From Pseudomonadota bacterium (GTDB taxonomy: Bacteria > Pseudomonadota > Gammaproteobacteria > Burkholderiales > Gallionellaceae): a stretch of DNA of 64,000 bases. A model generated the notes under the pieces. It saw nothing but the letters and a program-made list of their open reading frames with translations, ran no database searches and was not told the origin of the DNA. Position 1 is the first letter of the stretch; each line of letters opens with the position of its first letter. Location of the stretch: contig JAJXUI010000005.1 in the NCBI GenBank assembly GCA_021782995.1, positions 25,804 to 89,803 of the forward strand. The letters run 5' to 3'. The position numbers and the translations under genes were made by a program. Of this stretch, positions 35,995 to 43,910 are shown one piece after another.

Positions 35995-36426
35995 TTATTT
36001 GTTTGCGATGCGCTTCAGCCAGCGCATGAAGCCACCGAGCAGCGGCAATTTTTCATACAGCTCTTCCGCTGCGTCCCAGTAATCGCGGTGATATTCAATT
36101 CTGTGCCTGGGTGAGAACTTCAAATGGGTCGAGCCGCGTATGCGCTGGATGCTGGCGTGCTTGCCCTTGAAATAGAACTGGAAGTCCCACAGCAGGAAGG
36201 CTTCATCCTCCTGCAACAGGCTGCGGGTAATGACAAAGCGTGGCACATCCACCTTGCGGAACATATGGTCAAAGATGGCGATGATGGCGTCATGACCGCG
36301 CACTTCGTTGAAGGGGTCCTTGAAATACGCATCGGGCGTATAGAAATCCCCGAACCTGCCGGTGTTATCCGGCGACAGGTTTTCGCAGAAATGTATGTAA
36401 TCCTGCAGCACGGTTTCATTGTTCAT
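35995..36426 (-). CDS. NTF2-like (SnoaL-type) protein of the lipid/light operon
   Basis: A 143-residue protein of the nuclear-transport-factor-2-like fold: FYTPDAYFKDPFNEVRGHDAI followed by IFDHMFRKVDVPRF and a beta sheet. Such proteins are small isomerases, hydrolases or binding proteins. The start overlaps the TGA of the SDR gene (ATGA). It is the eighth and last gene of the minus-strand operon from 42924. An alternative upstream reading is a shadow of the SDR gene. Confidence 0.8.
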   Translation of the reverse strand: MNNETVLQDYIHFCENLSPDNTGRFGDFYTPDAYFKDPFNEVRGHDAIIAIFDHMFRKVDVPRFVITRSLLQEDEAFLLWDFQFYFKGKHASIQRIRGSTHLKFSPRHRIEYHRDYWDAAEELYEKLPLLGGFMRWLKRIANK

Positions 36427-37190
36427 AATCCGGTGACCTTGTGTATGAGCCAGAAATAGCAGCGATAGGGCAACAGTCTGGCAAAACGCAGCCAGTTGGT
36501 AAAGCGCCTGGGGAAATGAATGTGAAATTCGCCGCGTTCGATGCCGCGGATGAGTTGCGTCGCCGCCTGCTGTGCGCTGATCAGGGCCGGCATCGCAAAA
36601 TCGTTTTTGGCGGTAAGCGGGGTAGCGACAAAGCCGGGATTGATCAGGTACACATTGATGCCGCGCGGGCGCAGGTCGAGATACAGCGATTCGCACAGGT
36701 TGATCAGCGCGGCTTTGCTCGGGCCGTATGCCAGTGCCTGCGGCAGGCCGCGAAACCCGGCGACCGAGGAGACGATGCCGATGCCGCCCCGGCCCTGCGC
36801 CAGCAGGGTGGGCAATACGCTGGCGAGGCAATTCACCGGGCCGTTGAGATTGATGTCGAACAGCTGCTTTGCCTGTTGCAGGTCAAAATTGTCTGCACGC
36901 ATTTTGCTGTAAGTGCCTGCCACCACCAGCACCAGGTCTATGCCGCCCCACTGCTGCAGTACCTGCTGGAAGGCTGCTGTTACTGCAGCGGCATCGCTGA
37001 TGTCCAGTGGCAATACCAGCGTATCCGGTTGGGTTTGTGCAAGCACATGCAGCGCTTCTGCATTGCGCGCTGAAAGTGCGAGGCGGGCTCCACGCTGCTG
37101 CAGCAGCCGTACAGTTTCGGCACCGATGCCGCTGGATGCGCCGATGATCCATACGCGCTGAGCTTGCCAGGTATGAATTTTCCGGTTCAT
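36423..37190 (-). CDS. Short-chain dehydrogenase/reductase
   Basis: A 255-residue SDR. The NAD(P) loop is IIGASSGIGAE, the NNAG-equivalent is VVAGTYS, and the catalytic Ser lies in VSSVAGFRGLP and Tyr/Lys in AYGPSKAAL. The C-terminal segment is hydrophobic. SDR genes occur in the homologous cluster with cfa, DUF1365 and FAD genes in alpha- and gammaproteobacteria. It overlaps both neighbours by 4 bp. Substrate probably a lipid-derived keto or hydroxy compound (inference). Confidence 0.88.
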   Translation of the reverse strand: MNRKIHTWQAQRVWIIGASSGIGAETVRLLQQRGARLALSARNAEALHVLAQTQPDTLVLPLDISDAAAVTAAFQQVLQQWGGIDLVLVVAGTYSKMRADNFDLQQAKQLFDINLNGPVNCLASVLPTLLAQGRGGIGIVSSVAGFRGLPQALAYGPSKAALINLCESLYLDLRPRGINVYLINPGFVATPLTAKNDFAMPALISAQQAATQLIRGIERGEFHIHFPRRFTNWLRFARLLPYRCYFWLIHKVTGL

Positions 37191-37720
37191 GGGCGTTTGC
37201 TGAAGGACAGGGTGACCTCCCCCAGCGCGAAGCCGAATTTGCTCATGGCTGCGCGATTCAGCATCACCCTGTCGTCCATCAGGAACATCCAGTCGTCAAA
37301 ATTGACATGGTAGGTTTTGCCGTCCACGGGCAGGGCCAGCACATATTTCCAGTTCAGCGCATTGCCCGCGATATGGCCGATGGCTTCACCCACCACATCA
37401 TCTGCCGTGCCGATATAACGGCCGTCGGCTGATTTTTTCAGTGTCCATACGCGTTTCTGCCTGGTACCGTCCGAGTAGCTGAAGTCTTCGTCCAGCGTGC
37501 CGGTGTCGCCCTGCCAGCGGCAGTGCATCACCACGGTGAAGCGCTTGACGACCTTGCCCGACCTGTCCTGGAACATGCCCCAGGCATCGAGGGTGCCATT
37601 GAAATATTGCTGCAGGTCCAGCGCGGGTTTCTGCTGCGCGTATTGTGCAACGTCGGTGCTGCTGCAGCCGGCGAGCAGGCCTAAGCTGAGGATTGCGATC
37701 ATTTTTGAATACAGGCTCAT
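37187..37720 (-). CDS. DUF3833 lipoprotein
   Basis: A 177-residue precursor with the lipobox LLAGC (Cys19) and then the DUF3833 core: DLQQYFNGTLDAWGMFQDRSG starts it, then WTLKKSADGRYIGTADDVVGEA and VNFDDWMFLMDD. It may be a lipocalin-like periplasmic lipid binder; function unproven. ATG 37720 follows AAGGAGA. It overlaps the SDR start by 4 bp and is a regular member of cfa/DUF1365 clusters. Confidence 0.88.
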   Translation of the reverse strand: MSLYSKMIAILSLGLLAGCSSTDVAQYAQQKPALDLQQYFNGTLDAWGMFQDRSGKVVKRFTVVMHCRWQGDTGTLDEDFSYSDGTRQKRVWTLKKSADGRYIGTADDVVGEAIGHIAGNALNWKYVLALPVDGKTYHVNFDDWMFLMDDRVMLNRAAMSKFGFALGEVTLSFSKRP

Positions 37721-37730
37721 GCCAGTCTCC

Positions 37731-38969
37731 TTACTGCAGGTTAAGGGGCGCACGCCATAACAGCAGGGCGGCGAAGGTTTTCAGGATGCTCGGCAATATT
37801 GCATAGCCGAATGCCAGCGCTTGCAGGCCTTGCGCGTCATTGCTGCCGCTGTGATAGCCCAGCAGTTCAAGCATGGGCAAGGCGATGCCGGCGGCCAGTG
37901 CAAGGTTGAGTTTGGTGGCCCAGTTCCACAGCCCGAAATAGGTGCCTTCATGGATGCCGGCATGCTGTGCATGGCCGATGGTTGCGGCGAGCAGGGCCGG
38001 CGGCAGCGCAAGATCGGCGCCCAGCGCCATACCGGAAACGATGCAGATCAGGGCATATCCCTTCACGTCGCCTGCCTGCAGGAAATAGGCCCACACAAAG
38101 CTGATGATGGCGAGTGCCATGCCCAGCAGCCAGGCATGCTTTTCACTGTAATGCTTGCTGAGTGTTGTCCAGAGCGGCATGGACAGCGCTGCCGCGAAAA
38201 AATACAGCAGCAGGAACAGTCCAGCGTATTGCGGCAAGCCGAGAAAATCGCGGCTGAAGAACATGAACAGCGTGGCGGGAATCGCGGCGGCAATGCCATT
38301 CAGCACAAACACGCTCAGCAGCCAGCGGAAGCGCGGGTTGTGTATGGGGATGAGCGGGTTGCCTTGTGCTGGGCGCGCATGCACCACCGGCCGCGGCGCG
38401 TGGCGCAGCAACAGCCAGCTCCCCAGCAGCAGGCTGGGCACAAACAGCAACAACAGCACAGGCAGGCCAAGTACGCCGGGGATGGCGGCCGCCAGGATGA
38501 CACCCGCCAGGCCGCTGGCTTCGCGGCTCGCACTGAGTTGCGTGCGCGCACCGCGTGCCTGGGTCAGTGCCGCGCCCCAGCTCTGGTATGCGATGCTGGC
38601 CAGGCTGTAGCCGCCGTAAACCAGCATTAGACTGAGGGCAAACCAGATGAGCGGTTGTTCATGCGCCGGCGTTAACGGGTGAAACAGTGCAAGGAAGCCT
38701 GTCAGCAGCAGCGGTAACGCAAGCAAGATGTAATGCGCGTAGTGGTTTGCAGACCGGCTACGGTCCAGCCACATGCCGATGGCGGGGTCGATGAAGGCAT
38801 CCAGCAGGCGTGCCAGCAATAATGCGGCGCCGATCAGCGTGAGCGAGAGGCCGAAAGTCTCCGCATAAAACTGTGGCACATACACATACACCGGAAGGGC
38901 AACCATCGCCAGCGGCAATGCATAGCTGCTGTAGCTGGCGATGTCCAGGCGGGAAAGTGTCCGGGTCAT
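37731..38969 (-). CDS. MFS/GPH-type transporter of the lipid operon
   Basis: A 412-residue protein with about 12 membrane helices. The motif DAFIDPAIGMWLDRSRS in the loop after helix 2 is typical of the GPH (sugar:cation symporter) branch of MFS. In this genomic setting the family is a constant companion of cfa and DUF1365 genes and is thought to move a lipid-related compound, not sugar (inference). Overlaps the upstream gene by 4 bp. Confidence 0.88.
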   Translation of the reverse strand: MTRTLSRLDIASYSSYALPLAMVALPVYVYVPQFYAETFGLSLTLIGAALLLARLLDAFIDPAIGMWLDRSRSANHYAHYILLALPLLLTGFLALFHPLTPAHEQPLIWFALSLMLVYGGYSLASIAYQSWGAALTQARGARTQLSASREASGLAGVILAAAIPGVLGLPVLLLLFVPSLLLGSWLLLRHAPRPVVHARPAQGNPLIPIHNPRFRWLLSVFVLNGIAAAIPATLFMFFSRDFLGLPQYAGLFLLLYFFAAALSMPLWTTLSKHYSEKHAWLLGMALAIISFVWAYFLQAGDVKGYALICIVSGMALGADLALPPALLAATIGHAQHAGIHEGTYFGLWNWATKLNLALAAGIALPMLELLGYHSGSNDAQGLQALAFGYAILPSILKTFAALLLWRAPLNLQ

Positions 38970-39586
38970 GACAAGCCCAGCAGCTGGTTGCGCAGGCGGC
39001 TGGCGCTGGTGCGCGGGTCCAGCCAGATTGCGAAGAAAGCACGGGAAAATTCCGGGTCCCTGATTTCCCCGAGCAGTTTGCCATCGAGATAGAACCGCGC
39101 ACCGGTGTGCGGCAGATACACACCGCTGATCTGGCTGCCATCCGTAACGTCAGGGAACAGCGCCTGCATGCTTGCCAGCCATGCCTGGTGTTGCGCTGCC
39201 GTGCCCAGCCTCAGATGGCGGATTTCATCCAGGCTGGCTTGCGCAATGCGGTCACCGTAGAGCTCGCGCGCATAGCGCAGGTTCAACACAAATTTTTCGG
39301 ACAACGGCGCATTGCTGGTGCGGCTGACCCACAGCGCAGCATCATAAATTTTCAGGCCGAACCAGCGGTAGCTGCCTTCGCCGGAAAGCCGGGCATCGGG
39401 CAATTCGGCGCGGACATGCGCGGGCATGTTGTCAGCCTGGGCATGTGCGGGGCTGTTGTCAGCCTGGGCATGCACCAGCTGCGGCGTCAGGCACAGCCAC
39501 AGCAAGCAGGCCAGTGTGTGCAGCGCATGCGTGCACAGGTTCTTGGCTTGCGCTTTGGGGTTCATGGCTTGCACTTGTGGGTTCAT
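38966..39586 (-). CDS. Chalcone isomerase-like periplasmic protein
   Basis: A 206-residue precursor. After a signal-like region the core reads GSYRWFGLKIYDAALWV, LNLRYARELYGDRIA and YLPHTGARFYLDGKLLGEI, the chalcone-isomerase-like (lipid-binding) pattern found next to bacterial cfa genes. The N-terminus carries short duplications at DNA and protein level: a doubled MNP-x2-QA start and a doubled QADN-x-PAH segment. Plant relatives bind fatty acids. Overlaps cfa by 4 bp. Confidence 0.85.
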   Translation of the reverse strand: MNPQVQAMNPKAQAKNLCTHALHTLACLLWLCLTPQLVHAQADNSPAHAQADNMPAHVRAELPDARLSGEGSYRWFGLKIYDAALWVSRTSNAPLSEKFVLNLRYARELYGDRIAQASLDEIRHLRLGTAAQHQAWLASMQALFPDVTDGSQISGVYLPHTGARFYLDGKLLGEIRDPEFSRAFFAIWLDPRTSASRLRNQLLGLS

Positions 39587-40821
39587 GGCTTACGCAGGGT
39601 GAACTGCATGACGTTGATGTTGCCGGCGCGGAAGCCCGCTTCGCAGTAGCACAGATAAAATTCCCAGGTGCGCCGGAAGCGCTGCTCAAATCCCATCTCA
39701 TTGATTATATTATTATATTTACTGAAAGCCTGTCGCCACTCGGCGAGCGTGCGCGCGTAATCCAGGCCAAAGGCAAATGCGTCAGTCACTTGCAGGCCAT
39801 GCTTTTCCGCATGTGTGCGGAAAACCTCAGGCGAGGGCAGCATGCCACCGGGAAAAATGTATTGCTGGATAAAGTCCGTGCCCTTGCGATATCGCTCGAA
39901 CAGTTCATCGGCGATGGTGATGGTCTGGATGCAGGCGCGACCACCCGATTTGAGGTTGCGCGCGATGGTTTCAAAATAGGAAGGCCAGTAGGCCTCTCCC
40001 ACCGCCTCAAACATTTCGATCGAGGCAATTGCATCAAATTGCCCGGTCATGTCGCGGTAATCCATCAGTCGCAGGTCTGCCTGGCTGCTGATATTTGCCT
40101 GTTCCATGCGTTGCCGGGCGTAAAGCAGTTGTTCGGTGGACAAGGTAAGTCCGCAGACATTGGCGTTGGCTTCGGTGGCGGCAACTTCGGCAAATCCACC
40201 CCAGCCGCAGCCGATTTCCAGTATGCAGTCACCGGGCCTGGTTTCAAGCTGATGCAGGATGCGCCGGTATTTTGCGAGCTGGCCCTCCTGCAGGGAGTCA
40301 ACAAGTCCGTTGGTAAACAGTGCGCTAGAATAGGTCATGCCCGGGTCCAGCCACAGCCGGTAAAAGTCATTGCCGAGATCATAGTGGGCATGGATGTTCT
40401 TGCGGCTGCCGCTGCGGCTGTTGCGGTTGAACAGGTGGCGAACGCGATACAGCAGGCTGCCCCACCAGGTGCCGTAGATCAGTGATTCCAGCGCATTGCG
40501 GTTACGCGCCAGCAGTTCGATCAGGCCGCTGAGATTGTCAGTGCTCCAGCTGCCGGCGATATAAGTTTCGGCAAAGCCGATATCGCCGGATTTGAACACC
40601 GCATCACACAGGGACCAGTCATGCAGGTGCAGCGTGACAGGATAGGTATCATCGCCGAAGTGGGCAGACTTACCGTTAGGCAGCTCCAGATGCAGTGCGC
40701 CGTATTTCAGGCTGGAGAGCATTTTGAGGATCAGCCGCGCACGTAGTGGATATGTGCTGCTATCCATTTCACTGGACTGTCTGTCATAGCCGATCGATGC
40801 ATTGAGTGTTTCAGTGTTCAT
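39583..40821 (-). CDS. Cyclopropane-fatty-acyl-phospholipid synthase family methyltransferase
   Basis: A 412-residue enzyme that transfers a methyl from SAM to unsaturated acyl chains of phospholipids. It shows the N-terminal lipid-binding domain (to about 110), HYDLGNDFYRLWLDPGMTYS, SAM motif ILEIGCGWGGFAEVAA, GLTLSTEQ and IASIEMFEAVGEAYW with the catalytic bicarbonate-site residues. It may be a true Cfa or a UfaM-like enzyme making methylated fatty acids. A short AT-rich patch (39700-39722) encodes KYNNIIN in the coding frame. Start overlaps DUF1365 stop (ATGA). Confidence 0.92.
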   Translation of the reverse strand: MNTETLNASIGYDRQSSEMDSSTYPLRARLILKMLSSLKYGALHLELPNGKSAHFGDDTYPVTLHLHDWSLCDAVFKSGDIGFAETYIAGSWSTDNLSGLIELLARNRNALESLIYGTWWGSLLYRVRHLFNRNSRSGSRKNIHAHYDLGNDFYRLWLDPGMTYSSALFTNGLVDSLQEGQLAKYRRILHQLETRPGDCILEIGCGWGGFAEVAATEANANVCGLTLSTEQLLYARQRMEQANISSQADLRLMDYRDMTGQFDAIASIEMFEAVGEAYWPSYFETIARNLKSGGRACIQTITIADELFERYRKGTDFIQQYIFPGGMLPSPEVFRTHAEKHGLQVTDAFAFGLDYARTLAEWRQAFSKYNNIINEMGFEQRFRRTWEFYLCYCEAGFRAGNINVMQFTLRKP

Positions 40822-41588
40822 TTATTCAGCTCCTTTAATGGTTCCACGGGTTTGCTAAAGTAAGGTACTTTCTTCAGAAACAGCTTGAGCGCCTGCCAAT
40901 GGATGCGGGCAATCACGAAAAATGTCATCAACGGATGGCGCAGCAGGGCATGGGCGATCATGCGGTCATTGAGCGGATGGGATTTTCCGCTGATGCTGGT
41001 CAGCAGCAGGGGGCCATCCTCGGTGTGATAATCGATGCGCGCCAGGGTGTGTTCCTGTGTCCCCCGCGTCGTATTACGGAAGTGGAATTGGTAATGGCCT
41101 TCGACCTGGCAGAATGGCGAGACATGGAATACCTTTTTTGCCTCGAGCTGACCCTGGCTGGCGATGGAATGGCCTGTAGGCAGCAGGTAGCAGTGGCGTT
41201 CACCAAAGGTATTGTTGACTTCGCATAGCACAGCACGCAGCGTGCCATCCGTGCGATGGCAGAACCAGAACGACACCGGGTTGAAGACATAACCCAGCAC
41301 GCGCGGAAAAGTCTGCAGCCAGATTTCGCCATCGGCATCGTGTATGCCTTCTGCGTGCAGCAGCTGGTCTATCCACTGCAATGGCGGAGTCACGCCATCG
41401 CCGTGGTCGCTGTCGTGGAATGACAGCAGGTTGAATCGGTTGTGCGACAGCAATTTTTGCTTGAGCGGTTTCTGCTGGAGGGACCGCAGCGGCAGGCGCA
41501 GGAAGTACACGCCATAATGGAAGCGGTTGCTTGCCGGTCGCAGGCGGTTGTGGTGTACATTGCCGAAGCAGAGTTGCGCGTCAGGCAT
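40818..41588 (-). CDS. DUF1365 protein of the cfa operon
   Basis: A 256-residue protein with the DUF1365 layout: NRFHYGVYFLRLPL at the start, NLLSFHDSDHGDG, FPRVLGYVFNPVSFWFCH, then VNNTFGERHCYLL and KVFHVSPFCQVEGHYQF. The function of the family is unknown, but it nearly always neighbours a COG2907 flavoprotein and Cfa. ATG 41588 overlaps the FAD gene's end and has GAGG at proper distance; ATG 41600 is an alternative. Confidence 0.9.
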   Translation of the reverse strand: MPDAQLCFGNVHHNRLRPASNRFHYGVYFLRLPLRSLQQKPLKQKLLSHNRFNLLSFHDSDHGDGVTPPLQWIDQLLHAEGIHDADGEIWLQTFPRVLGYVFNPVSFWFCHRTDGTLRAVLCEVNNTFGERHCYLLPTGHSIASQGQLEAKKVFHVSPFCQVEGHYQFHFRNTTRGTQEHTLARIDYHTEDGPLLLTSISGKSHPLNDRMIAHALLRHPLMTFFVIARIHWQALKLFLKKVPYFSKPVEPLKELNK

Positions 41589-42924
41589 GAGTGACCTCAT
41601 GCGGCTGTTCTTGCCTGTGTTCCGCTGACCGGGATGCAGCGGCGGCCATGATGCCGCGCACAACATCCAGCCCGGATTTCAGGCCATCCTCATGGAAGCC
41701 GTAACCGGTCCAGGCACCGGCAAACCAGGTGTTGTAACGACCCTGTATCTGCGGCAACCGGCGCTGTGCCTGGATGGCTGCGCGATCAAAGAGCGGATGT
41801 GCGTAATCGAAGCTGGCGATGGTTTTGCCCGGGTCTGGTTCGTCGATCGGATTCAGGCTCACGATGACAGCTTGCCTGAACGGCAGCGGTTGCAGCGTGT
41901 TCAGCAGGTAGTGCACACATACCTGCGGTTCGCTGCCACCCTTGCTTTGATAGTTCCAGGCTGACCAGGTGAGCTTGTTGTGCGGCAGGCAGCTGGTATC
42001 GGTATGCAGCACCGCGCGATTGGCCTGATAGGCGATGGCGGAAAGTACCCTGCGCTCTTCCGGTGCGATGTCCTTGAGCAGGCGCAGCGTTTGATCGCTG
42101 TGGCTGGCCATCACCACATGGTTGAAATGCTCGCTGGTGCCGGCAGTGTCCACGCGGATCATCAGGCTGTCATTCATCCTGACGCGGTTGACTGCAAGCA
42201 CCGGGGTGGCGAGGCGTTTGTCGGCGATGACAGCAAGCATCTTGTCCACATAATGCCGGGCGCCGCCCTTGACGGTATACCACTGCGGCCTGTCATTCAC
42301 TTGCAGCAAGCCATGGTTGTTGCAGAAATTCACAAAGGTCGCCAGCGGAAAGCTGAGCATCTGCTCGACAGGGCAGGACCAGATGCATCCTGCCATCGGC
42401 AGCAAGTACCAGTCGCGGAATGTGTCGCTGTAGTGGTGACGGTGCAGGAATTCGCCCAGCGACAGGTTGTTGATGTCAGCGTCTGCTGTGATGGCAAGCC
42501 CGGTTGCCTGCCTGTTGAAGCGCAGGATGTCACGCAGCATGCCGAGGAAGCGTGGACTGAGCAGGTTGCGGCGTTGCGCGAACACGGTGTTGAGGTTGCC
42601 ACCCGACCACTCCAGCATGCGGTGCTGCAATGGCAGCTTTACCGAGAACGACATGTCGGTGGCGGCGGTTTCGATCTCCAGTTCCTCGAACAATTGCACC
42701 AGGTTGGGGTAGGTCTTGTGGTTGAACACCAGAAAGCCGGTGTCCACGCCAAAGGTCTGGCCCTCCAGAGTAATGTCAACGGTATGGGTATGTCCGCCAA
42801 AATAGTCATTGGCTTCAAACAGCGTGACGGCATGGCCGGCCTGCACCAGGCGATAGGCACTGGCCAGGCCGGAAATTCCGCTGCCGATCACCGCGATCTT
42901 TTGACCTGTGGCGTTTATTTTCAT
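41581..42924 (-). CDS. FAD-dependent amine-oxidase-like protein (COG2907)
   Basis: A 447-residue flavoprotein with an N-terminal Rossmann motif IAVIGSGISGLASAYRL, the second FAD motif EANDYFGGHTHTV and the C-terminal WFAGAWTGYGFHEDGLKSG. Relatives in the singlet-oxygen-inducible cluster of Rhodobacter sphaeroides are linked to furan fatty acid formation (recalled, not checked). It is the first gene of the eight-gene minus-strand operon. The ATG at 42924 is chosen because the upstream codons fall inside the promoter and operator. Confidence 0.9.
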   Translation of the reverse strand: MKINATGQKIAVIGSGISGLASAYRLVQAGHAVTLFEANDYFGGHTHTVDITLEGQTFGVDTGFLVFNHKTYPNLVQLFEELEIETAATDMSFSVKLPLQHRMLEWSGGNLNTVFAQRRNLLSPRFLGMLRDILRFNRQATGLAITADADINNLSLGEFLHRHHYSDTFRDWYLLPMAGCIWSCPVEQMLSFPLATFVNFCNNHGLLQVNDRPQWYTVKGGARHYVDKMLAVIADKRLATPVLAVNRVRMNDSLMIRVDTAGTSEHFNHVVMASHSDQTLRLLKDIAPEERRVLSAIAYQANRAVLHTDTSCLPHNKLTWSAWNYQSKGGSEPQVCVHYLLNTLQPLPFRQAVIVSLNPIDEPDPGKTIASFDYAHPLFDRAAIQAQRRLPQIQGRYNTWFAGAWTGYGFHEDGLKSGLDVVRGIMAAAASRSAEHRQEQPHEVTHA

Positions 42925-42930
42925 GATTAT

Positions 42931-42941
42931 TGTCCTAGACA
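42931..42941 (-). promoter_or_regulatory. Left 11-bp operator half of the divergent light-control region
   Basis: TGTCCTAGACA, the exact reverse complement of the site at 42994-43004. It lies between the predicted transcription start and the start codon of the FAD gene. Centre-to-centre distance to its partner is 63 bp, about six helical turns. Confidence 0.7.
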
Positions 42942-42960
42942 AAAATGATTGGTTGATGCG

Positions 42961-42990
42961 AGAATAGTTCAAATTTGTGAATTTTGTCAA
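42961..42990 (-). promoter_or_regulatory. Sigma-70-type promoter of the FAD-cfa operon
   Basis: On the minus strand TTGACA (42990-42985) is followed after 18 bp by TATTCT (42966-42961). The -35 is perfect; the -10 matches four of six. The start codon is 37 bp beyond the -10. Operator-like sites flank it on both sides. Confidence 0.65.
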
Positions 42991-42993
42991 ATA

Positions 42994-43004
42994 TGTCTAG
43001 GACA
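42994..43004 (+). promoter_or_regulatory. Right 11-bp operator half of the divergent light-control region
   Basis: TGTCTAGGACA, ending one base before the MerR-type ATG at 43006 and lying immediately upstream of the -35 of the minus-strand promoter. Binding here could block both transcription directions. Confidence 0.7.
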
Positions 43005-43005
43005 A

Positions 43006-43908
43006 ATGAATATGGAAAATGATAAGGCCTTGTTTAATATTGGAATCGTTGAGCGCGAGACCGGCATAGGCAAAGACACCTTGCGGGTGTGGGAGAAACG
43101 CTATGGTTTTCCGTCCCCGGTGCGTAACGAAGGCGAAGACAGGCTGTATCCGGAACAGCAGGTCGTTCAGTTGCGCTTGATAAAACGTTTATTAGACAGT
43201 GGATTGCGACCTTCCAAGGTGGTAGGGCTGGAGCTGGATGCACTGAATGCGCTATTGGCGGAAACCCCGCAAACGGTGCCGGGATATGCGCCGGAACTGC
43301 TGGAATTGTTACAGATGGTGAAGCGGCACCAGGTCGCCGAGCTACGGCTGGCACTGAACAAAATCATGTTCAGGCAAGGGTTGCATGACTTTTTGTCCAA
43401 GACAATATCGCCGATGAACAATCTGATAGGCGATGCATGGCTGCGTGGCGAAATACGCGTATTTGAAGAGCATTTGTATAGCGAGCAACTTACCATGGTG
43501 CTGCGCAACGCGATCAGCATGATACGGGATGCGAATGGCAGCCCCCGTGTATTGCTGACGACGCTGCCGGGCGAAGAACATGGCCTGGGGCTGTTGATGG
43601 CCGATGCCACCCTGAGTGTGTGCGGCGCAAGCTGTGTGCTGCTGGGCGTGCAGACCCCGATCAACGAAATTGTGTGGGCCGTCAAGGCGCACAAGTCTGA
43701 CGTGGTGACGCTTTCCTTCAGCAGTGTGATGCCGGTCGCCCAGATCAAGGCGGGGCTGGAGCAATTGCGCCAGGCATTGCCTGACAATGTGCTGCTATGG
43801 GCGGGTGGCGCCGGTGTGGCACGCATGCGCAAACCGGAAGCCGGCATACAGTTGATGGGGCCCTTGGCTGACCTGAGTGCGGCGGTCAGTGCATGGCAGG
43901 CGCACTAG
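43006..43908 (+). CDS. MerR-family regulator with B12-binding domains (CarH/LitR type)
   Basis: A 300-residue regulator: MerR helix-turn-helix (residues about 11-80), a four-helix B12-binding cap (about 95-175) and a Rossmann-like B12 domain (about 180-290). The cap holds Trp145, Glu155 and His156 with the W-x9-EH spacing of CarH, where these residues shield adenosylcobalamin; GEEHGLG supplies the ExHxxG motif, with His192 as lower ligand 47 residues after the Trp (46 in CarH). Such proteins repress in the dark and release DNA on light. It shares an operator region with the FAD-cfa operon and leads the photolyase operon. ATG 43012 is an alternative start. Confidence 0.9.
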   Translation: MNMENDKALFNIGIVERETGIGKDTLRVWEKRYGFPSPVRNEGEDRLYPEQQVVQLRLIKRLLDSGLRPSKVVGLELDALNALLAETPQTVPGYAPELLELLQMVKRHQVAELRLALNKIMFRQGLHDFLSKTISPMNNLIGDAWLRGEIRVFEEHLYSEQLTMVLRNAISMIRDANGSPRVLLTTLPGEEHGLGLLMADATLSVCGASCVLLGVQTPINEIVWAVKAHKSDVVTLSFSSVMPVAQIKAGLEQLRQALPDNVLLWAGGAGVARMRKPEAGIQLMGPLADLSAAVSAWQAH

Positions 43909-43910
43909 TC

